Positions 26,619 through 37,176 of a DNA stretch of 64,000 nt are shown piece by piece (positions within the stretch are counted from its first letter, which is position 1; each line of letters opens with the position of its first letter). Below the pieces are notes generated by a model that was not told where the DNA came from, searched no databases, and saw only the letters and a list, made by a program, of their open reading frames with translations. This DNA comes from Stappia indica (GTDB lineage Bacteria > Pseudomonadota > Alphaproteobacteria > Rhizobiales > Stappiaceae). The translations under genes were made by a program, and so were the position numbers. The stretch covers positions 3,377,001-3,441,000 of the forward strand of contig NZ_CP046908.1 in assembly GCF_009789575.1 (NCBI RefSeq), given 5' to 3'.

Positions 26619-27997
26619 CCGCGAGCCTTTTCTTCTTCGGGTCGAACCCACCAAGGTGTGGGATCGATCGAAACGCCGTCTTTCCTAAATTCAACATAGA
26701 GCACGGGTTGCGGTGCCGCGAGATCGAGAGTCGCCGCGCTTGCGACGCGCGTCTCTCCCATCGTCGCGACGGGCTCCCCTGCCAGCACGAACTGCCCCTG
26801 CTCGACATTCGTCCGGTCCATGCCGGCAAGCAGGATATGATATCCATCGCCGGCGTTCAGGATCAAGACCTGGCCGTAGGAACGGAAGGGTCCGGCATAG
26901 ACCACCCATCCGTCAACCGGGGCCACCACCTGGGCATTGGTGCGGGTGGCGATGGAGCGGCCCTGCGTGGTGCCGCCGAAACCGTCCTGCGCCCCGAAAT
27001 CCCTCAGCACCGTTCCGGCCACGGGCGCGCCGATGCGCCCCTTCGCCTGGGCAAAGGCGATGGCCGGGGCCAGCCGTCCCGGATCGCTGAACGGATCGGA
27101 CGGGGGCGGTGCGTTGCGCCTGGCCTCGTCGGCCTTGCGAGCGGCTTCCGCCGCATTCCGCGCGCTGGCGATGTCCCGCTCCAGCGTCGCGATCAATTCC
27201 TTGAGAGTGCCCGCGTCCTCGGCGAGCTGGCGGGAGCGGTCGCGCTCCTGCGCCAGTTCCGCCTCGCTTCTCTCGCGGTCGCGCTTCTTCGAGGCGACCA
27301 GCAGTTCCACGCGGGTGCGCTCCTCGGCAAGGCGCTGGCCGTCGGCGACCAGCCGGTCGCGTTCGGCCGCGCTCGACACCTTGAGCTGGCGCAGCGAGGC
27401 GAGGTCGCTCGCCAGCGCCTGCGCTTCCACATGCAGCTCCGGCATCACCGCGTTGAGCAGCAGGGCGCTGCGCACGGCGCCGAGCGCATCGCGCGGGCGC
27501 ACCGCAAGCGGCGGCGGCGGATGCCGGCCGATGCGCTGCAGGGCCGAGAGCACCTCGGCCAGCACGTCCTGTCGTTTGACCAGGGATGCGCGCACTGCGT
27601 CCTCGTTCTCTCCCAGGCGCCGCAGACGGGATTCCGTCGACGCCAGTTGTTCCTCGAGCCGGGTGACCCTTTGCGCCGTGCGCAAAAGATCGGCATTGAG
27701 CGCTTCCCGGTCGCGCTCGATGGCACGGATTTCCCGCGCCAGCGCTGCCTGCCGGTCGGCCGACAGCGACAGGTCGCGGGTCAGCGTCGACAGTTCTTCT
27801 TCGCGGCGGGCCTTGCGGTCGGCCAGGCTCTCCGGTTCGGAGGCCGGGCCGGTCGACGGGCCGGCAGCGGCGGACGGCTCCTGCGCCGTCTCGATCTGTT
27901 CCTCGCTTGCCAGGCCCTGTCCGGGCCCTTGCGGCAACACGCCTGTCGCAAGCGCGACGGCGAGAGGAAGGATCAGCAGCAGATGACCTGTCCGCAT
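26615..27997 (-). CDS. envC: murein hydrolase activator EnvC-like (LytM/M23 domain)
   Basis: 460 residues. Signal peptide (1-30), two long coiled-coil stretches (about 55-130 and 190-300) and a C-terminal LytM domain (about 340-450, VAPVDGWVVYAGPFRSYGQVLILNAGDGYHILLAGM). The domain lacks the Zn-binding His/Asp set of active M23 peptidases, as in EnvC, which activates amidases and does not cut peptidoglycan. It would drive cell separation. First gene of envC-ctpA-yibQ-rppH. Confidence 0.92.
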   Translation of the reverse strand: MRTGHLLLILPLAVALATGVLPQGPGQGLASEEQIETAQEPSAAAGPSTGPASEPESLADRKARREEELSTLTRDLSLSADRQAALAREIRAIERDREALNADLLRTAQRVTRLEEQLASTESRLRRLGENEDAVRASLVKRQDVLAEVLSALQRIGRHPPPPLAVRPRDALGAVRSALLLNAVMPELHVEAQALASDLASLRQLKVSSAAERDRLVADGQRLAEERTRVELLVASKKRDRERSEAELAQERDRSRQLAEDAGTLKELIATLERDIASARNAAEAARKADEARRNAPPPSDPFSDPGRLAPAIAFAQAKGRIGAPVAGTVLRDFGAQDGFGGTTQGRSIATRTNAQVVAPVDGWVVYAGPFRSYGQVLILNAGDGYHILLAGMDRTNVEQGQFVLAGEPVATMGETRVASAATLDLAAPQPVLYVEFRKDGVSIDPTPWWVRPEEEKARG

Positions 27998-28244
27998 GGC
28001 TCTCGGCAGTTGGTCGTGCGTTCACCGTTCGCCCTGCGACCCGCCAGCGGCCTTGCCGAAGCGGTCTCATGGGACACGGGGAGCCCGGGACGGGCCGACT
28101 AAGGATGACCAGCTTGCCCCAGGGACGTTAAAGAAACGTCAACCCTAACGAATGGTAAACCCTTCACTCCTGCCTGCGGAAAGAAGGCCTAGACGAGAAA
28201 TAGGGCGGAATACGGGCAGTCCGCTGCGTCACGCCTGCTCCCGT

Positions 28245-28730
28245 TCATGCACCCCGATGATAGGGGTGGCCCGAAAGAATGGTCACGGCCCGGTAGAGCT
28301 GTTCGGCGGCGAGCGCCCGCACGATCTGGTGCGGCCAGGTCATGCGGCCGAAGGCGAGCTTGATCCGCGCCGCCTCCAGCAGCGGCTCGCCGTGGCCGTC
28401 CGGGCCGCCGATGGCCAGCGCCAGGTCGGCGGTTCCCGCATCGCGGATCTTTTCCAGCTCGGCGGCGAAGGCTTCGCTTGTCATCTCGCGCCCGGTCTCG
28501 TCGAGACAGACGATCGCCGCGCCCGCCGGCAGGGCGGCCAGCAGCGCGCGGGCCTCTTCCGCCTTGCGGTCCTGGGCGCGGGGGCTGCGCGATTCGGGCA
28601 GCTCCGTCACTGACAGCGGGCCGAGCGAGACCCCCCGTCCGGCCTTGTCGATGCGCGAGCCGTAGCGCTCGAACAGCTCGCGCTCGGGGCCGGCCTTCAT
28701 GCGTCCGATGCAGGCGATGTGAAGGCGCAT
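28245..28730 (-). CDS. rlmH: 23S rRNA (pseudouridine1915-N3)-methyltransferase RlmH
   Basis: 161 residues, full SPOUT-fold RlmH. IGRMKAGPERELFERY at the start, the SAM-binding AIGGPDGHG loop, and the C-terminal HQIVRALAAEQLYRAVTILSGHPYHR that closes the trefoil knot are all recognisable. It methylates pseudouridine 1915 in helix 69 of 23S rRNA. It follows rsfS (163-base gap), the conserved order. Confidence 0.97.
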   Translation of the reverse strand: MRLHIACIGRMKAGPERELFERYGSRIDKAGRGVSLGPLSVTELPESRSPRAQDRKAEEARALLAALPAGAAIVCLDETGREMTSEAFAAELEKIRDAGTADLALAIGGPDGHGEPLLEAARIKLAFGRMTWPHQIVRALAAEQLYRAVTILSGHPYHRGA

Positions 28731-28747
28731 GGGCGAGCAGGGGCTTT

Positions 28748-28803
28748 CCGCGTTCGGATCGGCGTCGGGGGCCGGGTTCGGGGCCGCGTTCGGATCGGCG
28801 TCG
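28748..28803. repeat. 20-bp direct repeat between rlmH and rsfS
   Basis: CCGCGTTCGGATCGGCGTCG occurs exactly at 28748-28767 and 28784-28803, with GGGCCGGGTTCGGGG-like sequence between them. The two copies are 36 bases apart, start to start. The short gap between the genes seems to have grown by tandem duplication. No regulatory role is evident. Confidence 0.8.
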
Positions 28804-28893
28804 ACGGTGCGGCAGGCGGCACAAAGCCTCTGTCCCGCCGGCGCGAGGCCCGGCGGGATCCGGTCCTGTCCGTCCCGTCACCTGTGGCCGGCG

Positions 28894-29307
28894 TCAGCCG
28901 GCGTAGTGTACCGGCGCGCTCACGTCGTCCACGGACCACAGCTTCTCGATATTGTAGAAGGCGCGGACCTCTGGGCGGAACACATGGACGATCACGTCGC
29001 CCGCGTCGATGAGCACCCAGTCGCACTGGGGCGCGCCCTCGATCTGGGCATTGCCGTGGCCGGCATCCTTCAGGTCGCGCAGCAGGTGATCGGCGATGGC
29101 GCCGACATGCCGGTGCGAACGGCCCGAGGCGACGATGACCTGGTCGGCCATCGGCGACTTGCCGGTGATGTCGATGGTGACGATGTCCTCGGCCTTGGAA
29201 TCGGCCAGCGAGGCGAGGACGCTATCGAGCAGGCCCGCACGCTGCTGCGTGGCGGCTGCTGCGGGACGAGGGGCGGTGGAAGCCGGCGCCTCGGTTTCGA
29301 AGGTCAT
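28894..29307 (-). CDS. rsfS: ribosome silencing factor RsfS
   Basis: 137 residues with an N-terminal Ala/Thr-rich tail and the RsfS/Iojap domain (about 22-125: LLDSVLASLADSKAEDIVTIDITGKS, DQVIVASGRSHRHV, DWVLIDAGDVIVHVF). It binds ribosomal protein L14 and blocks subunit joining in starvation. It lies between nadD and rlmH, the common bacterial arrangement. The 237 bases upstream to nadD (29308-29544) show no gene. Confidence 0.96.
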   Translation of the reverse strand: MTFETEAPASTAPRPAAAATQQRAGLLDSVLASLADSKAEDIVTIDITGKSPMADQVIVASGRSHRHVGAIADHLLRDLKDAGHGNAQIEGAPQCDWVLIDAGDVIVHVFRPEVRAFYNIEKLWSVDDVSAPVHYAG

Positions 29308-29544
29308 ACTCAGACGGATTGCCTTTCATCCGGTTCGTCCGGCCGCGTGCCGTGGCTGCACCGCAAGGTGCATCCGCTTGGGCAGCGGCCCGATGGATAG
29401 GGACGTCCTGCCTTCGGCAGATCGTCCGTTATCCGGCCTTGTACGCCGAAACGCGGTACGGCGCGACTCTTCCGGCGCAAGTAAAAGAGTGGCCCTCGTT
29501 GGTGGCGTTTTCAAGACATCTCCGGCAACGTGCCGAACGGTTCC

Positions 29545-30156
29545 TTATCGCCCTGCTTTCGCACTGGCACGGATCCGGGTGGAAGAAGACGCATCGCGCG
29601 GCCCGGTCAGGAATGTCCAGGCCGGCGGCGCCATGCCCGGCAACAGCCGTGCATCCGTCTCGTCGAGGCGACAGGCGGCAAAGCTCTGCGCCGCCGGCGA
29701 GGCGAGCGCGGGCAGCGTCGCGCCCGGCCGGTCGACCACGGCGATGGGCACGCGGGCGAAGATGCCGCGCCAGTCCTGCCAGCGGTGGAAGCCGGCGAGA
29801 TTGTCCGCCCCCATCACCCAGACGAACTTGAGCCGCGGGCGCAGCTGCGTCAGCCGGGCCAGCGTGCGCGCGCTATAGGCGGTGCCGAGCTGCGTCTCCA
29901 GCGCGGTCACCACCATGCGCGGATGCCGGGCGATCGCCTCCACCGCATCCAGCCGCCGGGCCAGCGGCGCCAGCTCCGAATGGTCCTTCAGCGGGTTGCC
30001 CGGCGTCACCAGCCACCACAGCTGGTCGAGCCCGAGCCGCGCCAGCGCGATGTCGGCGACCAGCCGGTGGCCGGAATGCGGCGGATTGAACGAGCCGCCG
30101 AACAGGCCGATGCGATTGCCCGGCTCGGCATGCGGAATGGCGAGCCGAGGGTCCAT
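29545..30156 (-). CDS. nadD: nicotinate-nucleotide adenylyltransferase NadD
   Basis: 203 residues. The nucleotidyltransferase motif GGSFNPPHSGH (about 20-30) and the C-terminal SSTRIR motif are both present, as is MGADNL in the middle. It adenylates nicotinate mononucleotide in NAD synthesis. It starts at the base next to the proA stop codon, so it is in the proB-proA-nadD operon. Confidence 0.96.
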   Translation of the reverse strand: MDPRLAIPHAEPGNRIGLFGGSFNPPHSGHRLVADIALARLGLDQLWWLVTPGNPLKDHSELAPLARRLDAVEAIARHPRMVVTALETQLGTAYSARTLARLTQLRPRLKFVWVMGADNLAGFHRWQDWRGIFARVPIAVVDRPGATLPALASPAAQSFAACRLDETDARLLPGMAPPAWTFLTGPRDASSSTRIRASAKAGR

Positions 30157-31437
30157 TCAGGGGCGCACCTGCCCGGTGCCGTGGACCCGGTACTTGAAGC
30201 TCGTCAGCTGCTCCACGCCCACCGGCCCGCGCGCATGCATGCGCCCGGTGGCGATGCCGATCTCCGCGCCCATGCCGAACTCGCCGCCATCGGCGAACTG
30301 GGTCGAGGCATTGTGCGTCAGGATCGCCGAATCCACCTCGGCGAAGAACCGCGCCACCGCCTGCGGGTCCTCGGCGATGATGCCGTCGGTGTGATGCGAG
30401 CCGTAACTCTCGATATGCTCGATGGCCGCCTCCAGCCCGTCGACGACGCGCACGGCAAGGATCGCGTCGAGATATTCGGTGCGCCAGTCGTCCTCGGTCG
30501 CCGCGCGCGCCTGCGGCACGGCAGCGCAAACGTCCGCGTCGCCCCGGACCTCGCAGCCCGCCTCGATCAGCGCGGTACAGATCGGCACCATGAGCGTGTC
30601 CGCCACGGCCCGGTCGATCAGCAGCGTTTCCATCGCCCCGCAGATGCCGGTGCGGCGCATCTTGGCGTTGACCGCGATCTTCAGCGCCATCTCGGGATCG
30701 GCGCTGCGGTCGATGAAGATGTGGCAGAGGCCTTCCAGATGCGCGAACACCGGCACGCGCGCTTCCTGCTGCACGCGGGCGACGAGGCTCTTGCCGCCGC
30801 GCGGCACGATCACGTCGACGGTGCCCTCCAGGCCGGCCAGCATCTCGCCAACGGCGGCCCGGTCGGTCACCGGCACCACCTGGATCGCCGCTTCCGGCAG
30901 GCCGGCACGGGCGAGCCCGCGCGCCAGCGCGGCATGGATGGCGAGGTTGGAGCGGATCGTATCGGAGCCGCCGCGCAGGATCACCGCATTGCCGGCCTTC
31001 AGGCACAGCGCGCCGGCATCCGCCGTCACGTTGGGCCGGCTCTCGTAGATCACGCCGATGACGCCGAGCGGCGTGCGCACGCGCTCGATATGCAGCCCGT
31101 TCGGCCGGTCCCAGGCGGCGATCACCGCACCCACCGGATCGTCCAGCGCCGCCACCGCCTCGATGCCGGCGGCAATCGCCTCGACGCGGTCCTCTGTCAG
31201 CGTGCCGCGGTCGAGATAGGCGGCGGTCTGGCCGCCTTCCGTCATCGCGGCGATGTCCTGCGCATTCGCGGCGAGGATCTCGGCGGTGGCTGCGCGCACC
31301 TCTTCGGCCATCGCCGCAAGGGCTGCGTTCTTCGTTGCCGCATCGGCCGTTGCCAGCCGGCGCGACGCCGCGCGGGCCTCGCGGCCCATCTGCCGCATCA
31401 GTCCCGCGATGTCGGTCTTCGCCACCCGTTCAAGCAT
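30157..31437 (-). CDS. proA: gamma-glutamyl phosphate reductase ProA
   Basis: 426 residues, the family length. The catalytic Cys is in [14 protein letters not shown], with [16 protein letters not shown] and VPRGGKSLV as in other ProA proteins. It reduces glutamyl-5-phosphate to the semialdehyde in proline synthesis, using NADPH. It overlaps proB by 8 bases, so the two steps are translationally coupled. Confidence 0.97.
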   Translation of the reverse strand: MLERVAKTDIAGLMRQMGREARAASRRLATADAATKNAALAAMAEEVRAATAEILAANAQDIAAMTEGGQTAAYLDRGTLTEDRVEAIAAGIEAVAALDDPVGAVIAAWDRPNGLHIERVRTPLGVIGVIYESRPNVTADAGALCLKAGNAVILRGGSDTIRSNLAIHAALARGLARAGLPEAAIQVVPVTDRAAVGEMLAGLEGTVDVIVPRGGKSLVARVQQEARVPVFAHLEGLCHIFIDRSADPEMALKIAVNAKMRRTGICGAMETLLIDRAVADTLMVPICTALIEAGCEVRGDADVCAAVPQARAATEDDWRTEYLDAILAVRVVDGLEAAIEHIESYGSHHTDGIIAEDPQAVARFFAEVDSAILTHNASTQFADGGEFGMGAEIGIATGRMHARGPVGVEQLTSFKYRVHGTGQVRP

Positions 31438-32650
31438 CGCTGCCGCCTCCCGTTGCCGTCTCTCCAGTCTGCCCGCTTAGCACGAGATCGTCCCGGTGCA
31501 CCATCTCCGCCCGGCCCGCATAGCCGAGGATCGTCTCGATCTCGCGGCTGTTGCGCCCGAGGATCAGTCCCGCCTCCGGGTGGTCGTAGGCAACCAGCCC
31601 GCGGCCGATGTCGCGCCCGTCCGGGGCCACCAGCCGCACCGCGTCGCCGCGGTTGAAGTCGCCTTCCACCCGGCGGATGCCGGCCGGCAGCAGGCTGCGG
31701 CCCGATTCCACCGCGCGGATCGCGCCCGCGTCCAGATGCAGCGCGCCGCGCGGCTCCAGATGGCCGCCGATCCACGCCTTGCGGGCGGTGGCGGGTGTCG
31801 ACCTTGCGAGAAACCACGTCGCCCGGCCGCCTGCTTCCAGATGCGCCAGCGGGTTCATCCGCTTGCCGCTGGCAATCGCCATGGTCGTGCCGGCGGAGGT
31901 GGCGATCTTGGCCGCGTCGATCTTGGTGCGCATGCCGCCGCGCGACAGCTCGGAGCCGGCAGCGCCCGCCATGGACTCGATCTCGCCGGTGATCGCCGCG
32001 ACCTCGGGCAGGAACACCGCATCCGGATTGCTGGCGGGCGGCGCGGTATAGAGCCCGTCCACATCCGACAAGAGCACCAGGCAGTCGGCGCTGGCCATGG
32101 TGGCGACGCGCGCCGCCAGCCGGTCGTTGTCGCCGTAGCGGATCTCGGAGGTGGCGACCGTGTCGTTCTCGTTGACGATGGGAACGGCGCCGAGCTTCAG
32201 CAGCGTGCCCAGCGTCTCGCGGGCGTTGAGGTAGCGTCGCCGCTCCTCGGTGTCGCCGAGCGTCAGCAGCACCTGGCCGGCGGTCAGCCCGCGCGCGCCG
32301 AGCGCTTCGGCATAGGCCTGGGCCAGCGCCACCTGGCCGACCGAGGCGGCGGCCTGCGCCTGTTCGAGCTTGAGCGGTCCGCGCGGCAGCTTGAGGACGC
32401 CGCGCCCCAGCGCGATGGCGCCGGAGGAGACGACGATGAGCTCCGTGCCGGCCCGCGCCAGCATCGCGAGGTCGTCGGCCATCGCGTCGAGCCAGTCGCG
32501 CTTGAGCCTGCCGTCCTCGACGAGCAGGGCCGAGCCGATCTTGACGACGAGGCGGCGGTGGGAGGAGAGGCGGCCGGCAGCTTTTGCGGTGCCGGCCTTG
32601 CTGTCGCTGTCCGTCAGGGCGGACAGCGAATCGGAGAGGGGGGTGGACAT
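31430..32650 (-). CDS. proB: glutamate 5-kinase ProB
   Basis: 406 residues. An amino-acid kinase domain (about 30-280: [46 protein letters not shown]) is followed by a PUA domain (about 310-390). The enzyme phosphorylates glutamate and is normally inhibited by proline. An N-terminal Ser/Asp-rich extension of about 30 residues precedes the core. It is the first of proB-proA-nadD. The 235 bases to obgE (32651-32885) show no gene. Confidence 0.97.
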   Translation of the reverse strand: MSTPLSDSLSALTDSDSKAGTAKAAGRLSSHRRLVVKIGSALLVEDGRLKRDWLDAMADDLAMLARAGTELIVVSSGAIALGRGVLKLPRGPLKLEQAQAAASVGQVALAQAYAEALGARGLTAGQVLLTLGDTEERRRYLNARETLGTLLKLGAVPIVNENDTVATSEIRYGDNDRLAARVATMASADCLVLLSDVDGLYTAPPASNPDAVFLPEVAAITGEIESMAGAAGSELSRGGMRTKIDAAKIATSAGTTMAIASGKRMNPLAHLEAGGRATWFLARSTPATARKAWIGGHLEPRGALHLDAGAIRAVESGRSLLPAGIRRVEGDFNRGDAVRLVAPDGRDIGRGLVAYDHPEAGLILGRNSREIETILGYAGRAEMVHRDDLVLSGQTGETATGGGSDA

Positions 32651-32885
32651 CGGGTGTGGTCCGTCAGTTCGGGTGCGCGGCCCGTTGCAGGCGCGCGCGG
32701 AAGACAGGGGAGGGTGGGGCGGGACGCCCTCGCGCGCCCGCCAAGGCGCTCCCGGTCATGGTCGGCCCATCACGGCCCCTCCGTTGCGGCCCGTCTTCAT
32801 CGCGGGCCTGGTTTCCTGTCTTCGGCGGGCTGTCGCCATCGCCTTGCGTCCTGTCGCGTCGTGTCCGCTTCCCGTGCCTGGCGCC

Positions 32886-33968
<1,083 letters not shown>

Positions 33969-34547
33969 TCAGGCCTTGCCCGGGGCATGTCCCCGGTTCC
34001 GGTTCTCGTATGTCGTGCGGTCGAGCCGGTAGCGCCGCGCCGGCCGGCTTGTCCCGCAGGCCAGGCTCGCGCAGTCCGTCTCGCCGATATCGCGGAAGCC
34101 GAGCTTTGTCAGCACGTTCCGCGAGGCGGTATTCTCTGTCATCGCGCGGGCTTCCACGGCCTGCGCGCTTCCTGCGCCGAAAATCCGGGTCTCCCCGAAA
34201 ATCCAGGCAAGCGCGGTGCCGGCAGCCTCGCTCATGTAGCCGTGCCCCCAATAGGGCCGGCCAAGCCAATAGCCGATCACCGGCGTTTCGTCCAATCCGC
34301 GCAGCGACAGGCCTCCGATGAACCCGCTGCCGTCGTCGATGGCGAATTCGAGTTTTGCCGGATCACCACCGATGCCGGCAAGCCAGGCCTCGCCGTCCGC
34401 GCGCGAATAGGGATGCGGCATGCGCTCCAGCATCCGCGCGATATCGGCATCGTTCGCCAGCTTTGCAAGCCGGTCGAGATCACTGGCGACGGGCGCGCGC
34501 AGGGTCAGCCGCGCGCTCCTCAGCACGGGATGGACGAGCGCGCTCAT
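33969..34547 (-). CDS. GNAT-family N-acetyltransferase (RimJ/RimL type), copy 3
   Basis: 192 residues with the GNAT fold. The acetyl-CoA motif A appears as YWLGRPYWGHGYMSEAA and motif B as NTASRNVLTKLGFR. It is third in a row of three related acetyltransferase genes. Start 34547 (MSALVHPVLRSARLTLRAP) fits the family; it overlaps the preceding gene by 4 bases. Substrate unknown: a protein N-terminus or a small amine are family norms. Confidence 0.9.
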   Translation of the reverse strand: MSALVHPVLRSARLTLRAPVASDLDRLAKLANDADIARMLERMPHPYSRADGEAWLAGIGGDPAKLEFAIDDGSGFIGGLSLRGLDETPVIGYWLGRPYWGHGYMSEAAGTALAWIFGETRIFGAGSAQAVEARAMTENTASRNVLTKLGFRDIGETDCASLACGTSRPARRYRLDRTTYENRNRGHAPGKA

Positions 34548-35176
34548 ACCGCCGCCGCCTCCATCCGCGCACCGGCGCCGGCCTCGCCGCCGCGCCAATC
34601 CTTGCGTTCCAGCCGCAGCACCACGTTCTCCACCTCGCGCCCCAGCGCCAGCGAGAACCGCATCATCCGCCCCGTCTCGCGAAAGCCGAGGCGGTGCAGC
34701 ACCTTGAGCGAGGCGGTATTGTCGGCGAAGGCCCGCGCCGCCATCGCCTTGCAGTCATGGGCGGCAAAGCCCCAGCCGAGCGCGGCCGCTGCGGCCTCGC
34801 CGGCATAGCCGAAGCCCTGGAACGGCCGGCCGATCCAGTAGCCGAGCGAGGGGCAGTCCGGATGGTCTGCCAGATCCCCCGGCGCCTTGACGGCGACGAG
34901 GCCGATCAGGACGCCGCCGAGCGTGACGGCGAAGGCCGCCTCGCCGCGCAGCGGGTCGGCGTCGATCGCGGCGGCGACGAACTCCGCCGCCGCCCCGTCC
35001 TTCGGCGGCCAGGGCATGCCGGTCAGCCAGCGCACCACGTCGTGGTCGCGGCTGCACAGCCTGTCGATGGCCTCCGCGTCCGCCGTCTCCAGCGGCCGCA
35101 GCACCAGCCGCCGGGTGGCGATGCGCTCGTTCAGGCGCCCCTTGTTCAGGCGCTCGTTCAGGCGGAGCTCAGGCAT
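34544..35176 (-). CDS. GNAT-family N-acetyltransferase (RimJ/RimL type), copy 2
   Basis: 210 residues, GNAT fold: IATRRLVLRPLETADAEAI at the start, YWIGRPFQGFGYAGEAA as the acetyl-CoA motif, and NTASLKVLHRLGFRETG. The N-terminus has a small internal repeat, LNERLNKGRLNER. Start 35176 is chosen because it opens with MPELRLNERL; the longer frame is a shadow. It overlaps the upstream copy by 19 bases and the downstream copy by 4. Substrate unknown. Confidence 0.9.
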   Translation of the reverse strand: MPELRLNERLNKGRLNERIATRRLVLRPLETADAEAIDRLCSRDHDVVRWLTGMPWPPKDGAAAEFVAAAIDADPLRGEAAFAVTLGGVLIGLVAVKAPGDLADHPDCPSLGYWIGRPFQGFGYAGEAAAAALGWGFAAHDCKAMAARAFADNTASLKVLHRLGFRETGRMMRFSLALGREVENVVLRLERKDWRGGEAGAGARMEAAAV

Positions 35177-35778
35177 GTCATCCGCCCCCACTGCTTGAGG
35201 GCGCGCCAGGTGCTGCGGTCGATGGCGAAGCGGTCGACCGAGACCGCGCCGCCGGCGCCGCGGGAATGGATCATCCCCTGCTCGACGAACTGGAAGCCGC
35301 ACTTGACCAGCACCCGCCGCGAGGCGGGGTTGGTGACGCGCGCCGCCGCCGTCAGCCGGTCGGCGCCCTGCACCGCGAAGACATGATCGACGACCGAGTG
35401 CGCCGCCTCGGTCGCGTAGCCCTGGCCCCAGAACGGCTCGCCGACCCAGTAGCCCAGATGCAGCGGCTCGCCCTCGTCGGGCGCGCCATAGCCGATGACG
35501 CCGATGACGCGGCCCGTCGACTTCAGGCGAATGGCGAAATTGGCTCGCGTCGTCGTTCGGCTCGCCGAAAGGGCGATGAGGTTTCGCCCGTCCGCCAATG
35601 TGAAGGGATGGGGCATCGACGCCACCATCGTGGCGATGCGGCGGTTGTTGGCGAGGAAGACGATGTCGGCGAGGTCGTCGGGACGCAGCGCGTCCAGCCT
35701 CAGCCGCTCGGTTTCCTGCGGGCCGACAACCGCGGCCAGACTATCTTCTTCCAGGCCCTCTTCGAGATCCGCAACCAT
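35158..35778 (-). CDS. GNAT-family N-acetyltransferase (RimJ/RimL type), copy 1
   Basis: 206 residues. An acidic N-terminus (about 1-25) precedes a GNAT domain with ETERLRLDALRPDDLADI, YWVGEPFWGQGYATEAA (acetyl-CoA motif) and NPASRRVLVKCGFQF. The start is taken as 35778, with GGAGGACACC directly upstream; an ATG five codons earlier lacks a site. It follows the terminator behind rpmA and leads the three-gene acetyltransferase run. A single acetyltransferase between rpmA and obgE is the familiar pattern in Rhizobiales, so the triplication is notable. Confidence 0.9.
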   Translation of the reverse strand: MVADLEEGLEEDSLAAVVGPQETERLRLDALRPDDLADIVFLANNRRIATMVASMPHPFTLADGRNLIALSASRTTTRANFAIRLKSTGRVIGVIGYGAPDEGEPLHLGYWVGEPFWGQGYATEAAHSVVDHVFAVQGADRLTAAARVTNPASRRVLVKCGFQFVEQGMIHSRGAGGAVSVDRFAIDRSTWRALKQWGRMTCLSSA

Positions 35779-35800
35779 GGTGTCCTCCGGCATTGCGACG

Positions 35801-35835
35801 AAAAGAAAAAGGGGAGATGGCGGCCCATCTCCCCT
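35801..35835 (-). terminator. terminator behind rpmA
   Basis: On the minus strand an 11-bp stem (AGGGGAGATGG with CCATCTCCCCT, 35810-35820 and 35825-35835) around a 4-base loop is followed by TTTTCTTTT. It separates rplU-rpmA from the acetyltransferase genes and probably lowers read-through into obgE. Confidence 0.88.
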
Positions 35836-35914
35836 GATCCGTCGCGATCATGCCGGTTTTGTTCAAACCGCCGGGTCGATGAGACGCCGGCGGTTCGAAC
35901 CAAACACGTCGGCT

Positions 35915-36184
35915 TTACTCTGCTGCGTCTACGAGTGGCATCACGTTGATATACGTGCGTTTGTTGGCCTTGGCCTGGAACGTCACCGTACCCTCGACGA
36001 CGGCGAAGATCGTGTGATCCTTGCCCATGCCAACACCCGTACCCGGATGCCACTTCGTGCCGCGCTGGCGCGCGATAATATTGCCCGGGACGACTGCCTC
36101 GCCGCCGAACTTCTTGATGCCCAGACGTCGGCCCGCGGAATCGCGGCCGTTACGGGACGAGCCACCTGCCTTTTTGTGTGCCAT
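35915..36184 (-). CDS. rpmA: 50S ribosomal protein L27
   Basis: 89 residues, complete and typical: [22 protein letters not shown], then [15 protein letters not shown] and [12 protein letters not shown]. The N-terminal tail reaches the peptidyl transferase centre. It is 48 bases after rplU and shares its promoter. Confidence 0.99.
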   Translation of the reverse strand: MAHKKAGGSSRNGRDSAGRRLGIKKFGGEAVVPGNIIARQRGTKWHPGTGVGMGKDHTIFAVVEGTVTFQAKANKRTYINVMPLVDAAE

Positions 36185-36232
36185 GACGAAACTCCTCGTC
36201 GAAAACCTTCAGTCAGCCTTGAATGGCGGCAA

Positions 36233-36853
36233 TCACTTGCCGGCCAGATCCGAAGCCTGCTGGACCCAGTTGTCGCGCTCGATGCGGCCCTTGAAGGAAA
36301 GGGCCTCGTCGACGCGGGCGATGTCTTCCGCGGTGAAGGCGGCGACCTGGGCGTAGGTCGTGATGCCCATCGCGTTCAGCTTCTTCTCCAGCACGGGGCC
36401 GACACCGGAGATCTTCTTCAGATCGTCGGCGGGCGCATCCGGTGCGGTGAACAGGACCGGCAGATCGCCCTCGGCGCCTGCGTCCTCGGCCTTCTCCGCC
36501 TTCGGAGCAGCAGCCTTCTTCTTGGTCGCCGGCTTGGCGCCACCGGTCAGGATGTCGGTGATCTTGACCAGGGTGAAGCTCTGGCGGTGGCCGTTGCGGC
36601 GACGCGAGTTCTGCCGACGGCGCTTCTTGAAGATGACGATCTTGCGGTGGCGGGCCTGGTCGACGACTTCGCCGACGACGCTCGCACCCTCGACCAGGGG
36701 AGCGCCGATCATGGTGTCGGTCTCGCCGCCCACCATCAGCACTTCCGCGAAAGTCACGGTCTCGCCTGCTTCTGCCGAGATCTTCTCGACCTTGAGCAGG
36801 TCATCCTGGGCGACGCGGTACTGCTTGCCGCCCGTCTTGATCACTGCGAACAT
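36233..36853 (-). CDS. rplU: 50S ribosomal protein L21 with C-terminal helix-hairpin-helix extension
   Basis: 206 residues, about twice the normal L21. Residues 1-103 are L21 ([37 protein letters not shown]). A Lys/Ala/Glu linker follows, then a C-terminal domain (about 145-205) with [20 protein letters not shown] and [22 protein letters not shown], a helix-hairpin-helix fold like those of DNA-binding proteins. This extension is known in many Rhizobiales L21 proteins; its role is unknown. Start 36853 is chosen since MFAVIKTGG is the universal start; ATG 36862 is 3 codons earlier. Confidence 0.97.
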   Translation of the reverse strand: MFAVIKTGGKQYRVAQDDLLKVEKISAEAGETVTFAEVLMVGGETDTMIGAPLVEGASVVGEVVDQARHRKIVIFKKRRRQNSRRRNGHRQSFTLVKITDILTGGAKPATKKKAAAPKAEKAEDAGAEGDLPVLFTAPDAPADDLKKISGVGPVLEKKLNAMGITTYAQVAAFTAEDIARVDEALSFKGRIERDNWVQQASDLAGK

Positions 36854-37148
36854 GTCTCGCACGTCCTTCTTTTCGTTTTGCTCGCCGGCCGGCCTTTGTG
36901 GCCTGCCGGGCTTCGCCTCCTGCCCTTCGGCGTCCCTTGCGGGAACTTGAAGAGGACATTGCCTCTCTTGAAACCGTCCTGCCGGCGCGTCGGGCGGGGC
37001 CCTTCAAAGCCTGGCGAGATGGTCTGCCGGTCACCGGAAAAGCCGCAGTCAGGCCCCGTTTTCAAGGGCGTTGGCTGTGGGTTGCGGGGAACGGCGGAGA
37101 GCCTCGGGCAACGGATGGGCCTTTTCGGACCCTTTGCGAAGCAGCGCG
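36854..37148 (-). other. long 5' leader of rplU-rpmA (about 290 bases)
   Basis: From the likely promoter at 37149-37176 to the rplU start there are roughly 290 transcribed bases. I see no convincing coding frame in it: a 74-codon frame (36841-37065) has no ribosome-binding site. It could carry an autoregulatory structure, as leaders of ribosomal protein operons often do, but I cannot define one. Confidence 0.4.
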
Positions 37149-37176
37149 ACTATACGGATCGGCGATGCAAAGTCAA
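37149..37176 (-). promoter_or_regulatory. promoter of rplU-rpmA
   Basis: On the minus strand TTGACT (37171-37176) and TATAGT (37149-37154) are 16 bases apart, each one base from the sigma-70 consensus. They stand out in a GC-rich region about 295 bases before rplU. Confidence 0.7.

Noticed and set aside
29530-31656. 708-codon open frame on the plus strand across nadD and proA
   Set aside because: Antisense to two well-recognised genes; no motif.
36841-37065. 74-codon frame in the rplU leader
   Set aside because: No ribosome-binding site, ends past the rplU start, Arg/Lys-rich without family likeness.
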